Positions 7,795-15,737 of a stretch of DNA of 23,007 nucleotides are shown here, piece by piece. The stretch is from contig CAMATO010000008.1 in assembly GCA_945861165.1 (NCBI GenBank), positions 1 to 23,007 of the forward strand. Direction: 5' to 3'. The notes under the pieces were generated by a model. It worked only from the letters and a program-made list of their open reading frames with translations. It had not been told where the DNA came from and searched no databases. Position 1 is the stretch's first letter. Each line of letters begins with the position of its first letter. This DNA comes from Bifidobacterium breve. Lineage in GTDB: Bacteria > Actinomycetota > Actinomycetes > S36-B12 > UBA5976. Both the position numbers and the translations under genes were made by a program.

Positions 7795-9356
7795 TTGTCA
7801 CTCCCAGTCAAAATTGTGCTACCTGCAATTAATCGCTTACGTGAAACCCCGGTTAGAATCCCACCAGATTCAGCCCAACTGGATTTACCAAAATAAGTAA
7901 CCAAAGGATGAGTAAACCAGAAAGCAACCAAAACATCTATCACTGTGGTTAATCCTAAAGTAAAAGCAAAACCTCTCACACTTCCCACACTTAAGGCATA
8001 AAGTACAACTGCTGCCAAAAGTGAAACAAAATCTGCCGCTAACAATGTTCTTCTTGCCCTGACCCAAGCTAATTCAGTGGCAACTCTTAATGATTTACCA
8101 TCACGAATTTCATCTCGGATTCTTTCAAAATAAACCACAAACGAGTCAGCGGTAATACCAATTGCCACAATCGCACCGGCGATACCTGCCAAAGTTAAAG
8201 TAAAACCAATTGATCTACCCAAAGCAATAATTAGTAGCCACAAGAAACCGGCGGCGACAATTAAGCTGAAAACTGCCACGAAGCCCAATGCGCGGTAATA
8301 GATAAGTAGATAAATTACTACCAAAATCAAACCAATAGCTCCAGCCAATAAACCTGCAGATAACTGATCTTGTCCAAGAGTTGGACTAATTGAAGTTGAT
8401 TCGGCAATATTTAAAGTCACCGGTAAAGCTCCATAGCGCAGCACTTGTGAAAGTTGCTTAGCTTCTTCTGCTTTAAATGATCCTTCAATTTGTGCTTTAC
8501 CACCCAAAATAGGTTCAGAGAAAAATGGTGCCGAAACTACTAGTCCGTCTAACACAATTCCAAAACGATTTTGTGGTGAAGGAAGTTTACTTAAAGTAAT
8601 TGATGCTTCAGATAATTTAGTTGCACCTTGGGAATCAAAATCTAAAGTAACCATCCACCCACCTGCGCCTTGTTGGGGCAAAGTGGCTTGAGAATCAGAA
8701 ACTTGATCACCAGTGATGAATGCGGGTGCTAACACAAATTTTTCAAAACCATCTTTAGAACAGGTAAGCATATATTTAGTTGGATCATCTGCTCTACCAC
8801 CTTGGAGGAGTCCAGGGGTAAAACAATTTAATGACAAATATTGTTCATAAAGTTCGTCAGAAGTTGCTGCTTGAATTGGTAATTCTGTTGGTTGCACAAC
8901 AGCCTTGGGGCTGGCACTTGGTGAAGCACTGGGAGAAGCACTAGGAGTAGCAATTTCCACTCCACTTCCAGCAGCAAGTACTGCACGAAAATCTAGTCGT
9001 GCTGTTTGTTTAAGTAAATTAGTAATTCCTTCAGGATTAACTCCTGGAACGGTTACAACAATGGCCGCATTTGCGCCACTTCCTTGCACAGTGACTTCTG
9101 CTTCTGCCACACCAAAACCATTAACACGTTGGCGAATAATTTCAACAGTTTGATTTATCTGATCTTGTGTTAAAACACCTTCAGTACCGGGTGCTAATTC
9201 TGGTGTCAAAATAACTTGAGTACCACCACGTAAATCAAGTCCTAATCTTGCTTCGTGCGATGCCCCAGGCCAAAAAGCCCACAATATTGTGGAAGCTGAA
9301 ACAATGGCTATTAAAATTAATAATCTACCTGGACGTGCGCGATTTGCGGCAGACAC
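7791..9356 (-). CDS. secD: Protein translocase subunit SecD
   Basis: Large subunit of SecDF, acting in late protein export. The 521 residues begin with a membrane helix at about 10-29, followed by the D1 motif RLGLDLRGGTQVILT. A long extracytoplasmic region follows, then five C-terminal membrane segments containing GIAGAIVAIGITADSFVVYF and the D/R-rich ERIRDEIRDG. A Ser-Pro-Ala low-complexity stretch (about residues 138-152) interrupts the extracytoplasmic domain; it is encoded by the 12-base repeats at 8914-8949 and looks like a flexible linker. The start is GTG at 9356 with AGGAG 9 bases upstream. It precedes secF with a stop/start overlap. yajC, which usually sits between ruvB and secD in actinobacteria, is missing from the 103-base gap. 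Confidence 0.96.
   Translation of the reverse strand: MSAANRARPGRLLILIAIVSASTILWAFWPGASHEARLGLDLRGGTQVILTPELAPGTEGVLTQDQINQTVEIIRQRVNGFGVAEAEVTVQGSGANAAIVVTVPGVNPEGITNLLKQTARLDFRAVLAAGSGVEIATPSASPSASPSASPKAVVQPTELPIQAATSDELYEQYLSLNCFTPGLLQGGRADDPTKYMLTCSKDGFEKFVLAPAFITGDQVSDSQATLPQQGAGGWMVTLDFDSQGATKLSEASITLSKLPSPQNRFGIVLDGLVVSAPFFSEPILGGKAQIEGSFKAEEAKQLSQVLRYGALPVTLNIAESTSISPTLGQDQLSAGLLAGAIGLILVVIYLLIYYRALGFVAVFSLIVAAGFLWLLIIALGRSIGFTLTLAGIAGAIVAIGITADSFVVYFERIRDEIRDGKSLRVATELAWVRARRTLLAADFVSLLAAVVLYALSVGSVRGFAFTLGLTTVIDVLVAFWFTHPLVTYFGKSSWAESGGILTGVSRKRLIAGSTILTGSDK
8914..8949 (-). repeat. Three imperfect 12-base tandem repeats inside secD
   Basis: On the plus strand the units read GCACTTGGTGAA, GCACTGGGAGAA and GCACTAGGAGTA. 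They encode a Ser-Pro-Ser-Ala ladder in the extracytoplasmic part of SecD. The repeat keeps the reading frame, so unit-number change would only lengthen or shorten a linker. Confidence 0.8.
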
Positions 9357-9459
9357 TTTTTAATGACTCCTAGGAAAGATTATTCATTATCATTCAGTAT
9401 TAATACCGTGCTTATTAAGTATTCCGTATGCCTATATTTATTGACCCAACAGGTCTAAT
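9357..9459 (-). promoter_or_regulatory. ruvB-secD intergenic region, no yajC
   Basis: This 103-base gap is one of the longest in the minus-strand gene series. It is very AT-rich, contains a 10-base palindrome GTATTAATAC near 9398-9407, and ends with the AGGAG ribosome-binding site of secD. No open frame of YajC size fits here. A secD promoter is plausible because the genes on either side are otherwise tightly packed, but I could not fix a -35/-10 pair. Confidence 0.4.
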
Positions 9460-10512
9460 TTATTCGGTAATATCCAAGACTTGTTGAGCAGGAACACTTT
9501 TACCCAACAATTGGTAGGCCGAAGGTGTAGCAATTCTTCCTCGAGCAGATCTTGCTAAATATCCAATTCGAACTAAAAACGGTTCACACATATCTTCCAC
9601 AGTTTCAGGTTCTTCCCCAACAGCAACAGCCAAGGTGGAAAGGCCAACTGGTCCTCCCCCAAATTTGTTAATCAAAGCATCAAGAATTGCTCTATCAATT
9701 CGATCCAGACCACGGTCATCAATTTCAAATAACGTTAACGCTTTTTTGGCGATGGTGATATCTATTTGGCCAGAGGCGTGAACTTGCGCATAATCCCTGA
9801 CTCGTCTTAACAATCTGTTGGCAATTCTGGGAGTGCCACGTGAACGCTTACTTATTTCTACAGCTGCATCTTGTGTGATTTCAACTTTTAATAATCCAGC
9901 GGAGCGGTGAACGATTTGTTCTAATTCAGCTGCTTCGTAGTAATCAAGGTGGGCGGTGAAACCAAAACGATCTCTTAATGGACTTGGTAATAAACCAGCT
10001 CTCGTAGTTGCCCCGATTAAAGTAAAAGATGGTAGATCTAAACCAATTGCGTTTGCTCCCACACCTTTACCAACCACAACATCAACTCGGTAATCTTCCA
10101 TCGCTAAATAAAGCATTTCTTCAGCTGGTCTTGCTAAACGATGTATTTCATCTATAAATAAAATTTCACCAGGTGTTAAAGAACTTAAAACTGCTGCTAA
10201 ATCTCCCGCATGCTGAATTGCTGGACCTGAAGTAACTCTGATTGGTGCACCTAATTCTGAAGCAACGATAGTGGCCAAAGTAGTTTTACCTAAACCAGGT
10301 GGACCGGATAGTAAAACGTGATCTGCAGAGTTTCCTCTTTGTAAAGCTGCTCTCAAAATTAAATCTAGTTGTTCACGAACACGATGTTGGCCTACAAATT
10401 CTGCCAAAGTTTTAGGTCGAAGTGCTCCTTCAACTTGACGATCTTCTTCACTTACCTCAAGTCGAATAATCTCTAAGCCCACATCTTCTGTGGCTTGATC
10501 ATCAATGTTCAT
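9460..10512 (-). CDS. ruvB: Holliday junction branch migration ATPase RuvB
   Basis: Hexameric AAA+ motor that drives branch migration of Holliday junctions on the RuvA tetramer. The 350 residues are of standard length. Walker A GPPGLGKTT is at 70-78, Walker B LFIDEIHRL has Asp121-Glu122, the sensor 1 region is TLIGATTRAG, and the arginine-finger region is SPLRDRFGF. The C-terminal winged helix contains the family signature KFGGGPVGLSTLA. The ATG at 10512 overlaps the ruvA stop as ATGA, so the two are translationally coupled. It is the last gene of the ruvCAB set. Confidence 0.98.
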   Translation of the reverse strand: MNIDDQATEDVGLEIIRLEVSEEDRQVEGALRPKTLAEFVGQHRVREQLDLILRAALQRGNSADHVLLSGPPGLGKTTLATIVASELGAPIRVTSGPAIQHAGDLAAVLSSLTPGEILFIDEIHRLARPAEEMLYLAMEDYRVDVVVGKGVGANAIGLDLPSFTLIGATTRAGLLPSPLRDRFGFTAHLDYYEAAELEQIVHRSAGLLKVEITQDAAVEISKRSRGTPRIANRLLRRVRDYAQVHASGQIDITIAKKALTLFEIDDRGLDRIDRAILDALINKFGGGPVGLSTLAVAVGEEPETVEDMCEPFLVRIGYLARSARGRIATPSAYQLLGKSVPAQQVLDITE

Positions 10513-11084
10513 CTGGTTTTACTTAATATTTTTAACGCAGCACGAAGAGAATCTGAAAGATCAGCTTCATTTTCTGGTGTTTGGACTTGTTCAGCAGCAC
10601 TTGAGGCATCTTTACGATTCCAACCTAATCCAACCAGGGCTGTAATCAAAGATTCTCGCCAAGAAGTAATAGCCGAATTCTTAGGTGACGCAATTTTGTC
10701 ACTTAATTCTAAAATTAATCTTTGAGCACCTTTTTTACCAATTCCAGGAACTGCGGTTAAAGATCCAATATCTGAATTTGCTATGGCGTTACTCAACTTT
10801 TGTTCACCCATCACCGAAATTAGATTTAATGCCATGCGTGGTCCCACTCCGGAAATTGTTTGCAATAACAAAAACATATCTTTTTCATTCGCGTCAGCAA
10901 AACCATAGAGAGTCATATGATCTTCTCGCACAACCATCACCGTAGGAACTTGAACTTGATCTCCAACTTTTTTTCCTTTTAAAGCATTTGCTGAAGTTAA
11001 CAAATTCATTCCCACGCCGCCCACATCAACAATCGCCCCTAGGGCAGAGATATCTGTCAATGTTCCTTTCACAAAGGCAATCAC
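10509..11084 (-). CDS. ruvA: Holliday junction DNA-binding protein RuvA
   Basis: Tetrameric protein that binds four-way junctions and loads RuvB. The 191 residues cover the three usual domains: an N-terminal OB fold (MIAFVKGTLTDISALGAIVDVGGVG), two helix-hairpin-helix motifs (TISGVGPRMALNLIS and LTAVPGIGKKGAQRLILEL), and a C-terminal RuvB-binding three-helix domain after a linker (ALVGLGWNRKDASSA). It starts with GTG at 11084, overlapping the ruvC stop as GTGA, and ends in an ATGA overlap with ruvB. Confidence 0.97.
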   Translation of the reverse strand: MIAFVKGTLTDISALGAIVDVGGVGMNLLTSANALKGKKVGDQVQVPTVMVVREDHMTLYGFADANEKDMFLLLQTISGVGPRMALNLISVMGEQKLSNAIANSDIGSLTAVPGIGKKGAQRLILELSDKIASPKNSAITSWRESLITALVGLGWNRKDASSAAEQVQTPENEADLSDSLRAALKILSKTR

Positions 11085-11587
11085 GAAACTGCTCTCTTTC
11101 TAATTTTTTCGTCGGCTCCACCACGCCATAAATGGCATATTGCTAATGCAACAGCATCAGAGGCATCTGCTGGCTCAGGCGCAGAGGAAAGTCCACAGAT
11201 TTTTGCGATCATGCGACCAATTTGACGTTTATCTGCTTTTCCAGAACCGGTAACAGATGCTTTAACTTGAGTTGGAGTGTAAGTGAAAACTTGGCACCCA
11301 TGTTTAGCTCCATTAACCATTGCTAAACCAGCTGCTTGTGCTGTGGCCATAACTGATTTCAAATTATGTTGACTAAAAACTTGTTCGACTGCTACTACAT
11401 CTGGTTTGTATTCTTTAATGATTTGACTCAAAGCGGTATCTAAAGCCAACAGGCGATCAGCTAAAGCATCAGTTGGTGGCGTCCTATAAACCATGACCGT
11501 TTTAAGAATCACTTTTCTACCTGGAGCTTCATCAACAATGGCCAAACCACATCTAGTTAAACCAGGATCAACACCTAAAACTCTCAT
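11081..11587 (-). CDS. ruvC: Holliday junction resolvase RuvC
   Basis: Mg-dependent dimeric endonuclease that cuts Holliday junctions. The 168 residues hold the four acidic catalytic positions of the RNase H-like fold: Asp7 in GVDPGLTRCG, Glu68 in VAVEQVF, and Asp141 and Asp144 in DASDAVALAICH. ATG at 11587 is the start; a few residues (GGADEKIRKRAVS) form a basic tail. It is translated just upstream of ruvA with a 4-base overlap, in the order ruvC-ruvA-ruvB, and lies 37 bases downstream of yebC. Confidence 0.98.
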   Translation of the reverse strand: MRVLGVDPGLTRCGLAIVDEAPGRKVILKTVMVYRTPPTDALADRLLALDTALSQIIKEYKPDVVAVEQVFSQHNLKSVMATAQAAGLAMVNGAKHGCQVFTYTPTQVKASVTGSGKADKRQIGRMIAKICGLSSAPEPADASDAVALAICHLWRGGADEKIRKRAVS

Positions 11588-11624
11588 GTTTAGTTACTGA
11601 CCCTTCAATTATTATTTACTTATA

Positions 11625-12377
11625 TTACCCAACTTGTGCCATAACTTCATCTGAAACATCAAAGTTTGCCCAAACTGTTTGTACGTCATCTAAGTCTTCT
11701 AAAGACTCAATTAAGTTGAAAATCTTTTTTGCAGCCTCAGCGTCAAGTTCTACGCTCACCGATGGAACAAATGAAGTATCTGCAGAGTCATAGTCAATTT
11801 TGGCATTTTGTAAAGCCGTTCTTACTTGTACAAGATCATTAGGTTCACTTATCACCTCAAAGGATTCCCCTAAATCATTTACTTCTTCAGCACCTGCATC
11901 TAGTACAGCTGATAAAACATCATCCTCAGTTAATAATCCAGTTTTAGAAAGTAAAACAACACCTTTTCTGGAAAACATGTATGAAACAGATCCAGGATCT
12001 GCCATATTGCCATCGTTTCTAGTCATTACTAAACGAACATCACCTGCTGCCCTATTTCTGTTATCGGTTAAGCATTCAATTAAAACAGCGACTCCGTTTG
12101 GTCCATATCCTTCATACATAATTGTTTGGTAATCAGCAGCACCTTCTTCTGTGCCACTGCCTCTTTTTAATGCTCTATCAATATTGTCGTTTGGTACTGA
12201 ATTTTTCTTAGCTTTTTGAATTGCATCGAATAGTGCGGGGTTACCTTCAATATCTGGTCCACCAAGTCTTGCTGCTACTTCAATTTTTTTAACCAACTTG
12301 GCAAATAATTTGGCACGACGAGAATCAATAATAGCTTTCTTATGCTTAGTCGTTGCCCATTTACTATGCCCTGACAT
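11625..12377 (-). CDS. yebC: YebC/PmpR-family regulatory or translation factor
   Basis: A member of the widespread YebC/TACO1 family. Members have been described as DNA-binding regulators and, for some, as factors that relieve ribosome stalling on proline runs. The 250-residue length is typical. Visible family signatures are the invariant N-terminus MSGHSKWATTKHKKA, the GGPDIEGNPALFDAIQKAKKN segment, and YEGYGPNGVAVLIECLTDNRNR in the central domain. AAGGATT lies 4 bases before the ATG. It is placed between pdxT (12 bases upstream) and ruvC (37 bases downstream), the standard actinobacterial order. Which of the two proposed activities applies here cannot be read from the sequence. Confidence 0.95.
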   Translation of the reverse strand: MSGHSKWATTKHKKAIIDSRRAKLFAKLVKKIEVAARLGGPDIEGNPALFDAIQKAKKNSVPNDNIDRALKRGSGTEEGAADYQTIMYEGYGPNGVAVLIECLTDNRNRAAGDVRLVMTRNDGNMADPGSVSYMFSRKGVVLLSKTGLLTEDDVLSAVLDAGAEEVNDLGESFEVISEPNDLVQVRTALQNAKIDYDSADTSFVPSVSVELDAEAAKKIFNLIESLEDLDDVQTVWANFDVSDEVMAQVG

Positions 12378-12389
12378 ATTTAATCCTTT

Positions 12390-12998
12390 TTATGAATTAA
12401 CTCTTGAAACCGATTTTGCCATCTGTACAAAATACTCGTGTATTCGGTTGTCGTTTGTCAGTTCAGGATGAAAAGAGGTGGCTAAAAGTGCCCCTTGTCG
12501 AACCATAACTGGATGTTCTTGGTTATTTTCAGTTTTATAGGTGGCAAGAACTTCAACTTCGCTGCCGACTCTCTCAACCCAAGGAGCACGGATAAAAACT
12601 GCCCTAAAATTATTTTTGAAATCTTTTAGTGCTAAATCTGTTTCAAATGAATCAACTTGTCGACCAAAAGCGTTTCTTCTAACAGTTATATCTATTCCAC
12701 CAATGGTTTCTTGATCACTTCTACCATCAAGTATTTCATCAGCTAACATAATCATTCCGGCACATGACCCATAAACTGCAAAACCATCTTTAACAAATTT
12801 TCTTAAGGGATCTAATAAGCCAACTCTTTTAGCCAACATACTTATTGTGGTGGATTCTCCACCGGGAATGACTAAAGCATTAACAGTTTTTAACTCTTCC
12901 GGATTTCTTACTTTTTGTACAGCAACATTAAGAGCGGTTAAGGAATTAACGTGTTCGCGAAAATCACCTTGTAGTGCTAAAACTCCGACTCTTAACAA
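12390..12998 (-). CDS. pdxT: Pyridoxal 5'-phosphate synthase glutaminase subunit PdxT
   Basis: Hydrolyses glutamine and passes ammonia to PdxS for pyridoxal phosphate synthesis. The 202 residues show the class I amidotransferase pattern: GGEST at 47-51, the nucleophile Cys79 in YGSCAGM, and His177/Glu179 in SFHPEL. The start appears to be TTG at 12998, three bases after the pdxS stop; the upstream in-frame stop of pdxS and the family N-terminus (RVGVLALQGD) leave almost no alternative. There is no clear Shine-Dalgarno, so translation is probably coupled to pdxS. yebC follows after 12 bases. Confidence 0.95.
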   Translation of the reverse strand: MLRVGVLALQGDFREHVNSLTALNVAVQKVRNPEELKTVNALVIPGGESTTISMLAKRVGLLDPLRKFVKDGFAVYGSCAGMIMLADEILDGRSDQETIGGIDITVRRNAFGRQVDSFETDLALKDFKNNFRAVFIRAPWVERVGSEVEVLATYKTENNQEHPVMVRQGALLATSFHPELTNDNRIHEYFVQMAKSVSRVNS

Positions 12999-13001
12999 GA
13001 G

Positions 13002-13898
13002 TTACCAGCCGCGTCCGGCAAACCTTTCAGACGCTGGCAAGATATCAATATTTATTCCTACCATCGCTTCACCAAGTCCACGAGAAACTCTTGCAATAAC
13101 TTTTGGGTCATCAAAGTTCGTGGTTGCTTCAACAATTGCTTTGGCTCTTTGGACAGGATCTCCTGATTTGAAAATTCCTGATCCCACAAAAACACCATCT
13201 GCTCCTAGTTGCATCATCAAGGCAGCATCGGCTGGTGTAGCAATTCCACCGGCAGTAAATAACACCACTGGCAGTCTGCCCAGTTCAGCAACTTGGACAA
13301 CTAATTCATAAGGTGCTTGCAAATTTTTTGCAGCAGAATATAGCTCTTCTTTATCTAATCCTTTTAATCGAGCGATATCTCCACGAATTGTTCTCATATG
13401 TCTGACAGCTTCGACAACGTTTCCAGTTCCTGCTTCACCTTTGGAACGAATCATTGCTGCGCCTTCAGAAATTCTTCTTAGAGCTTCACCTAGATTTGTG
13501 GCACCGCAAACAAATGGAACTGTGAATTGCCGTTTATCAATGTGATGTGATTCATCAGCTGGAGTTAAAACTTCTGATTCATCAATGTAATCAACACCAA
13601 GACTTTGCAAAACTTGCGCTTCAGTGATGTGTCCAATTCTTGCTTTCGCCATAACCGGAATAGAAACTGTGGCAATGATTTCATCAATCATGTCGGGATC
13701 GCTCATTCGAGCAACGCCACCATCTTTACGAATATCTGCCGGAACTCTTTCTAAAGCCATAACTGCAACTGCACCAGCGTCTTCAGCAATTCTTGCTTGC
13801 TCAGCATTGATGACATCCATAATGACGCCGCCTTTAAGCATTTCTGCCATGCCTTGTTTGACTCTTGGTGTACCAGTGCTGTTGTTTTGGTTGGCCAC
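13002..13898 (-). CDS. pdxS: Pyridoxal 5'-phosphate synthase lyase subunit PdxS
   Basis: TIM-barrel synthase that builds pyridoxal 5'-phosphate from ribose 5-phosphate, glyceraldehyde 3-phosphate and PdxT-derived ammonia. I place the start at GTG 13898, giving 298 residues. The frame stays open to a TTG at 13952, but the extra 18 residues are not family-like, and with the GTG start the key residues fall a constant four positions from B. subtilis PdxS: Asp28, Lys85 in VMAKARIGH, and Lys153. AAGGA lies about 4 bases before the GTG, slightly close. The N-terminal STGTPRVKQGMAEMLKGGVIMDV is diagnostic. The 81-base gap upstream, after the LemA-like gene, may hold a promoter. It is coupled to pdxT three bases downstream. 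Confidence 0.97.
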   Translation of the reverse strand: MANQNNSTGTPRVKQGMAEMLKGGVIMDVINAEQARIAEDAGAVAVMALERVPADIRKDGGVARMSDPDMIDEIIATVSIPVMAKARIGHITEAQVLQSLGVDYIDESEVLTPADESHHIDKRQFTVPFVCGATNLGEALRRISEGAAMIRSKGEAGTGNVVEAVRHMRTIRGDIARLKGLDKEELYSAAKNLQAPYELVVQVAELGRLPVVLFTAGGIATPADAALMMQLGADGVFVGSGIFKSGDPVQRAKAIVEATTNFDDPKVIARVSRGLGEAMVGINIDILPASERFAGRGW

Positions 13899-13924
13899 GA
13901 TTTCCTTAATTTTTAGGTATATCA

Positions 13925-13952
13925 ACTCTAGCCCAAGAGTGTAATTCCACAA
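13925..13952 (-). promoter_or_regulatory. Weak candidate promoter for pdxS-pdxT
   Basis: On the minus strand TTGTGG (13952-13947) and TAGAGT (13930-13925) are separated by 16 bases, placing a transcript start about 20 bases before the pdxS GTG. Both hexamers are imperfect, and AT-rich DNA gives such matches often, so this is only a candidate. Confidence 0.22.
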
Positions 13953-13979
13953 CTTATGTATAAGGCTTATTGCAAAGAC

Positions 13980-14525
13980 TTAGCAATGCTCCAAGCCATG
14001 AGGAATCTGAACATCTAAATCCAGCAAAACTGGCATGCGGGCCCGACCAAAGAGTCGAAAGCTTCGTACGATCCATCTTTTTCTTACTTTGATTACTGAT
14101 GTTGCGGCGTCGTTGTAAAAAGTTAACGCATATTGCACACGTCTGGTAGCTCCGGCTGCTTCTTGAATCAAGTTTTTATGATGAGGATATTTATTAATAT
14201 CAAAATCTTTATCAAACAATTCACCTAAAGATTTTGTTACTTCACTTTCTATTTTCCACTCATTTTCCGTATGAACATCTAAAGTTTCTTCACTAATTGA
14301 TGCATGTATGGCGTTAGCTAACCTTAATCTCAATTTTTCATCAAGTAAATCTAAACCTGCAAGATCTGAACAGATTGCTGAGCGAAGGGCAAGTTGGCGA
14401 TCAAGGGCATTTCGTGCATTTTCAACTTTTAGATGTAAACGATCTAATCTTCCGGCAACATTGGCTAGATAGATAGCAAAAAGAATTAATCCTGAGGCAA
14501 TTAAAACCCAATTACTTGTATCCAC
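13980..14525 (-). CDS. Single-pass membrane protein with LemA-like helical domain
   Basis: Function unknown. The 181 residues start with one hydrophobic helix at about 6-24, followed by a charged helical region RLDRLHLKVENARNALDRQL that resembles the first helix of LemA-family proteins. A short basic patch (VRKRWIVRSFRLFGRARMP) lies near the C-terminus. The GTG start is 4 bases after the pimA stop, so it belongs to the lipid operon. In mycobacteria the gene at this position (Rv2609c, recalled) has a membrane N-terminus fused to a Nudix domain; no Nudix box (GX5EX7REUXEEXGU) is visible here. I infer this is the conserved N-terminal module alone. It may be a membrane-bound accessory to PIM synthesis, but nothing in the sequence proves that. 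Confidence 0.75.
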   Translation of the reverse strand: MDTSNWVLIASGLILFAIYLANVAGRLDRLHLKVENARNALDRQLALRSAICSDLAGLDLLDEKLRLRLANAIHASISEETLDVHTENEWKIESEVTKSLGELFDKDFDINKYPHHKNLIQEAAGATRRVQYALTFYNDAATSVIKVRKRWIVRSFRLFGRARMPVLLDLDVQIPHGLEHC

Positions 14526-14529
14526 AACC

Positions 14530-15735
14530 CTATTCTGTCAGAAATGAGTTCTTAACTCGTCTGCGGTCAAGTCTTCCAGTCTTAGTTAAGCGACCATAAA
14601 GTTGACCTCGAAAGTCTTCTCTCACATTTCTACCTTCAACACTTTTAACCGCTTCGTAAACATCAAGTATTTGTCTGACAATTACAGACCAATCAAATTG
14701 TTTAGCCCTACTTATACCTTGTTTTGCTAGATTTTCTCTTTCTGAATTATTGTCTAAAAGTTCAATTAAAGATGTGGCTAAATCATTCACATTATTTGTT
14801 TCGAATAATTTGCCATATTTGCCGTTTTCTAATACTTGTTTAAAAGCTGGTAAGTCTGATGCTAAAACTGGTGTTCCAGATGCCATGGCTTCCAGTAGAA
14901 CTATTCCAAAAGATTCCCCACCCAAATTAGGTGCCACATAAACAGTTGCAGTTGCGTAACATGATGCTTTTACTTCACTCGAAACAAATCCTTTGAATTC
15001 AATGTTGGAATGATATTTTGCATCGATGGCTTTAAGAATTTCATGTTCATCCCCAGGTCCCACAAGTAGTAGTTTCAAATCAGAATATTGTGCAAAAACT
15101 TGGGGCATAGCTTCCAACAGAATCTGTAAACCTTTTCTTGGTTCATCTAATCTACCTACAAAGACGATTGTTTTGTCTTGATCAAATCCAGGTAATTTAA
15201 CGGCATTGCTATAATTTTTAACTCTTACTCCATTTGGAATTACCACAGCATCTCCACCAAAATGCTCAATCATGGTGTCTTTGGCTTCTTGACTTACCGC
15301 AATTCTGGCGATAACTTTTTCCATCATTGGTTGCAATAAAAATTGCATGTTCTTCACGGCATACATGGAATCATTTGCAGTGTGATGCGTTGCCACAATT
15401 GGTCCTCGAGCTGACCAAGCCGCAATTATGGCAGGGCTTGGACTTGTTGGTTCATGTAAATGCAAAATATCAAATTTTCCTTGCCGTAACCAATTTCTTG
15501 TTCTAGTGAAGGCAGCAGGATCAAATTTAATGCGGGCAATTGAACCGTTGTAGGGCAAAGCAATTGTGCTACCCGCGTTAGTGGCATAACTGGGCAATAA
15601 TTCTTCAGCACTGGTGGGAGTTAAAACATTTACATAATGACCAAGTTCAATTAACGATTCCGTTAAATCCTGGATGTGTTGCTTAACTCCCCCAGGTACC
15701 GACCAGTCGTAGGGACAAACTATTCCTATACGCAA
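14530..15735 (-). CDS. pimA: Phosphatidyl-myo-inositol mannosyltransferase PimA (GT4)
   Basis: Transfers mannose from GDP-mannose to phosphatidylinositol at the inner face of the membrane, the first step of PIM synthesis. The 401 residues form a GT-B glycosyltransferase. The N-terminal MRIGIVCPYDWSVPGGVKQH closely matches the actinobacterial PimA start with its GG loop. ILHLHEPTSPSP follows at about 95-106. The C-terminal half has VGRLDEPRKGL and the GT4 donor-binding E-x7-E pattern in GGESFGIVLLEAMASGTPV. The start appears to be TTG at 15735, two bases after the patA stop. Neighbours pgsA and patA make the PIM assignment firm. Unlike mycobacterial PimA, the C-terminus ends in a basic stretch GRLDRRRVKNSFLTE. 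Confidence 0.93.
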   Translation of the reverse strand: MRIGIVCPYDWSVPGGVKQHIQDLTESLIELGHYVNVLTPTSAEELLPSYATNAGSTIALPYNGSIARIKFDPAAFTRTRNWLRQGKFDILHLHEPTSPSPAIIAAWSARGPIVATHHTANDSMYAVKNMQFLLQPMMEKVIARIAVSQEAKDTMIEHFGGDAVVIPNGVRVKNYSNAVKLPGFDQDKTIVFVGRLDEPRKGLQILLEAMPQVFAQYSDLKLLLVGPGDEHEILKAIDAKYHSNIEFKGFVSSEVKASCYATATVYVAPNLGGESFGIVLLEAMASGTPVLASDLPAFKQVLENGKYGKLFETNNVNDLATSLIELLDNNSERENLAKQGISRAKQFDWSVIVRQILDVYEAVKSVEGRNVREDFRGQLYGRLTKTGRLDRRRVKNSFLTE

Positions 15736-15737
15736 AT

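Noticed and set aside
9441..9460. GACC/GGTC mini-hairpin after ruvB as a terminator
   Set aside because: Only four pairs and no U-run, too weak to call.
11800..12132. 110-codon plus-strand frame inside yebC
   Set aside because: Antisense to a conserved gene; Ser/Thr-rich composition typical of reversed AT-rich coding sequence.
12847..13311. 154-codon plus-strand open frame across the pdxT-pdxS junction
   Set aside because: It is antisense to two firmly identified genes, has no family-like motifs and no ribosome-binding site; its composition is that of a shadow frame.
13899..13952. 18-residue N-terminal extension of pdxS from a TTG
   Set aside because: The added residues are not family-like, and the GTG at 13898 places all key residues at the expected constant offset.
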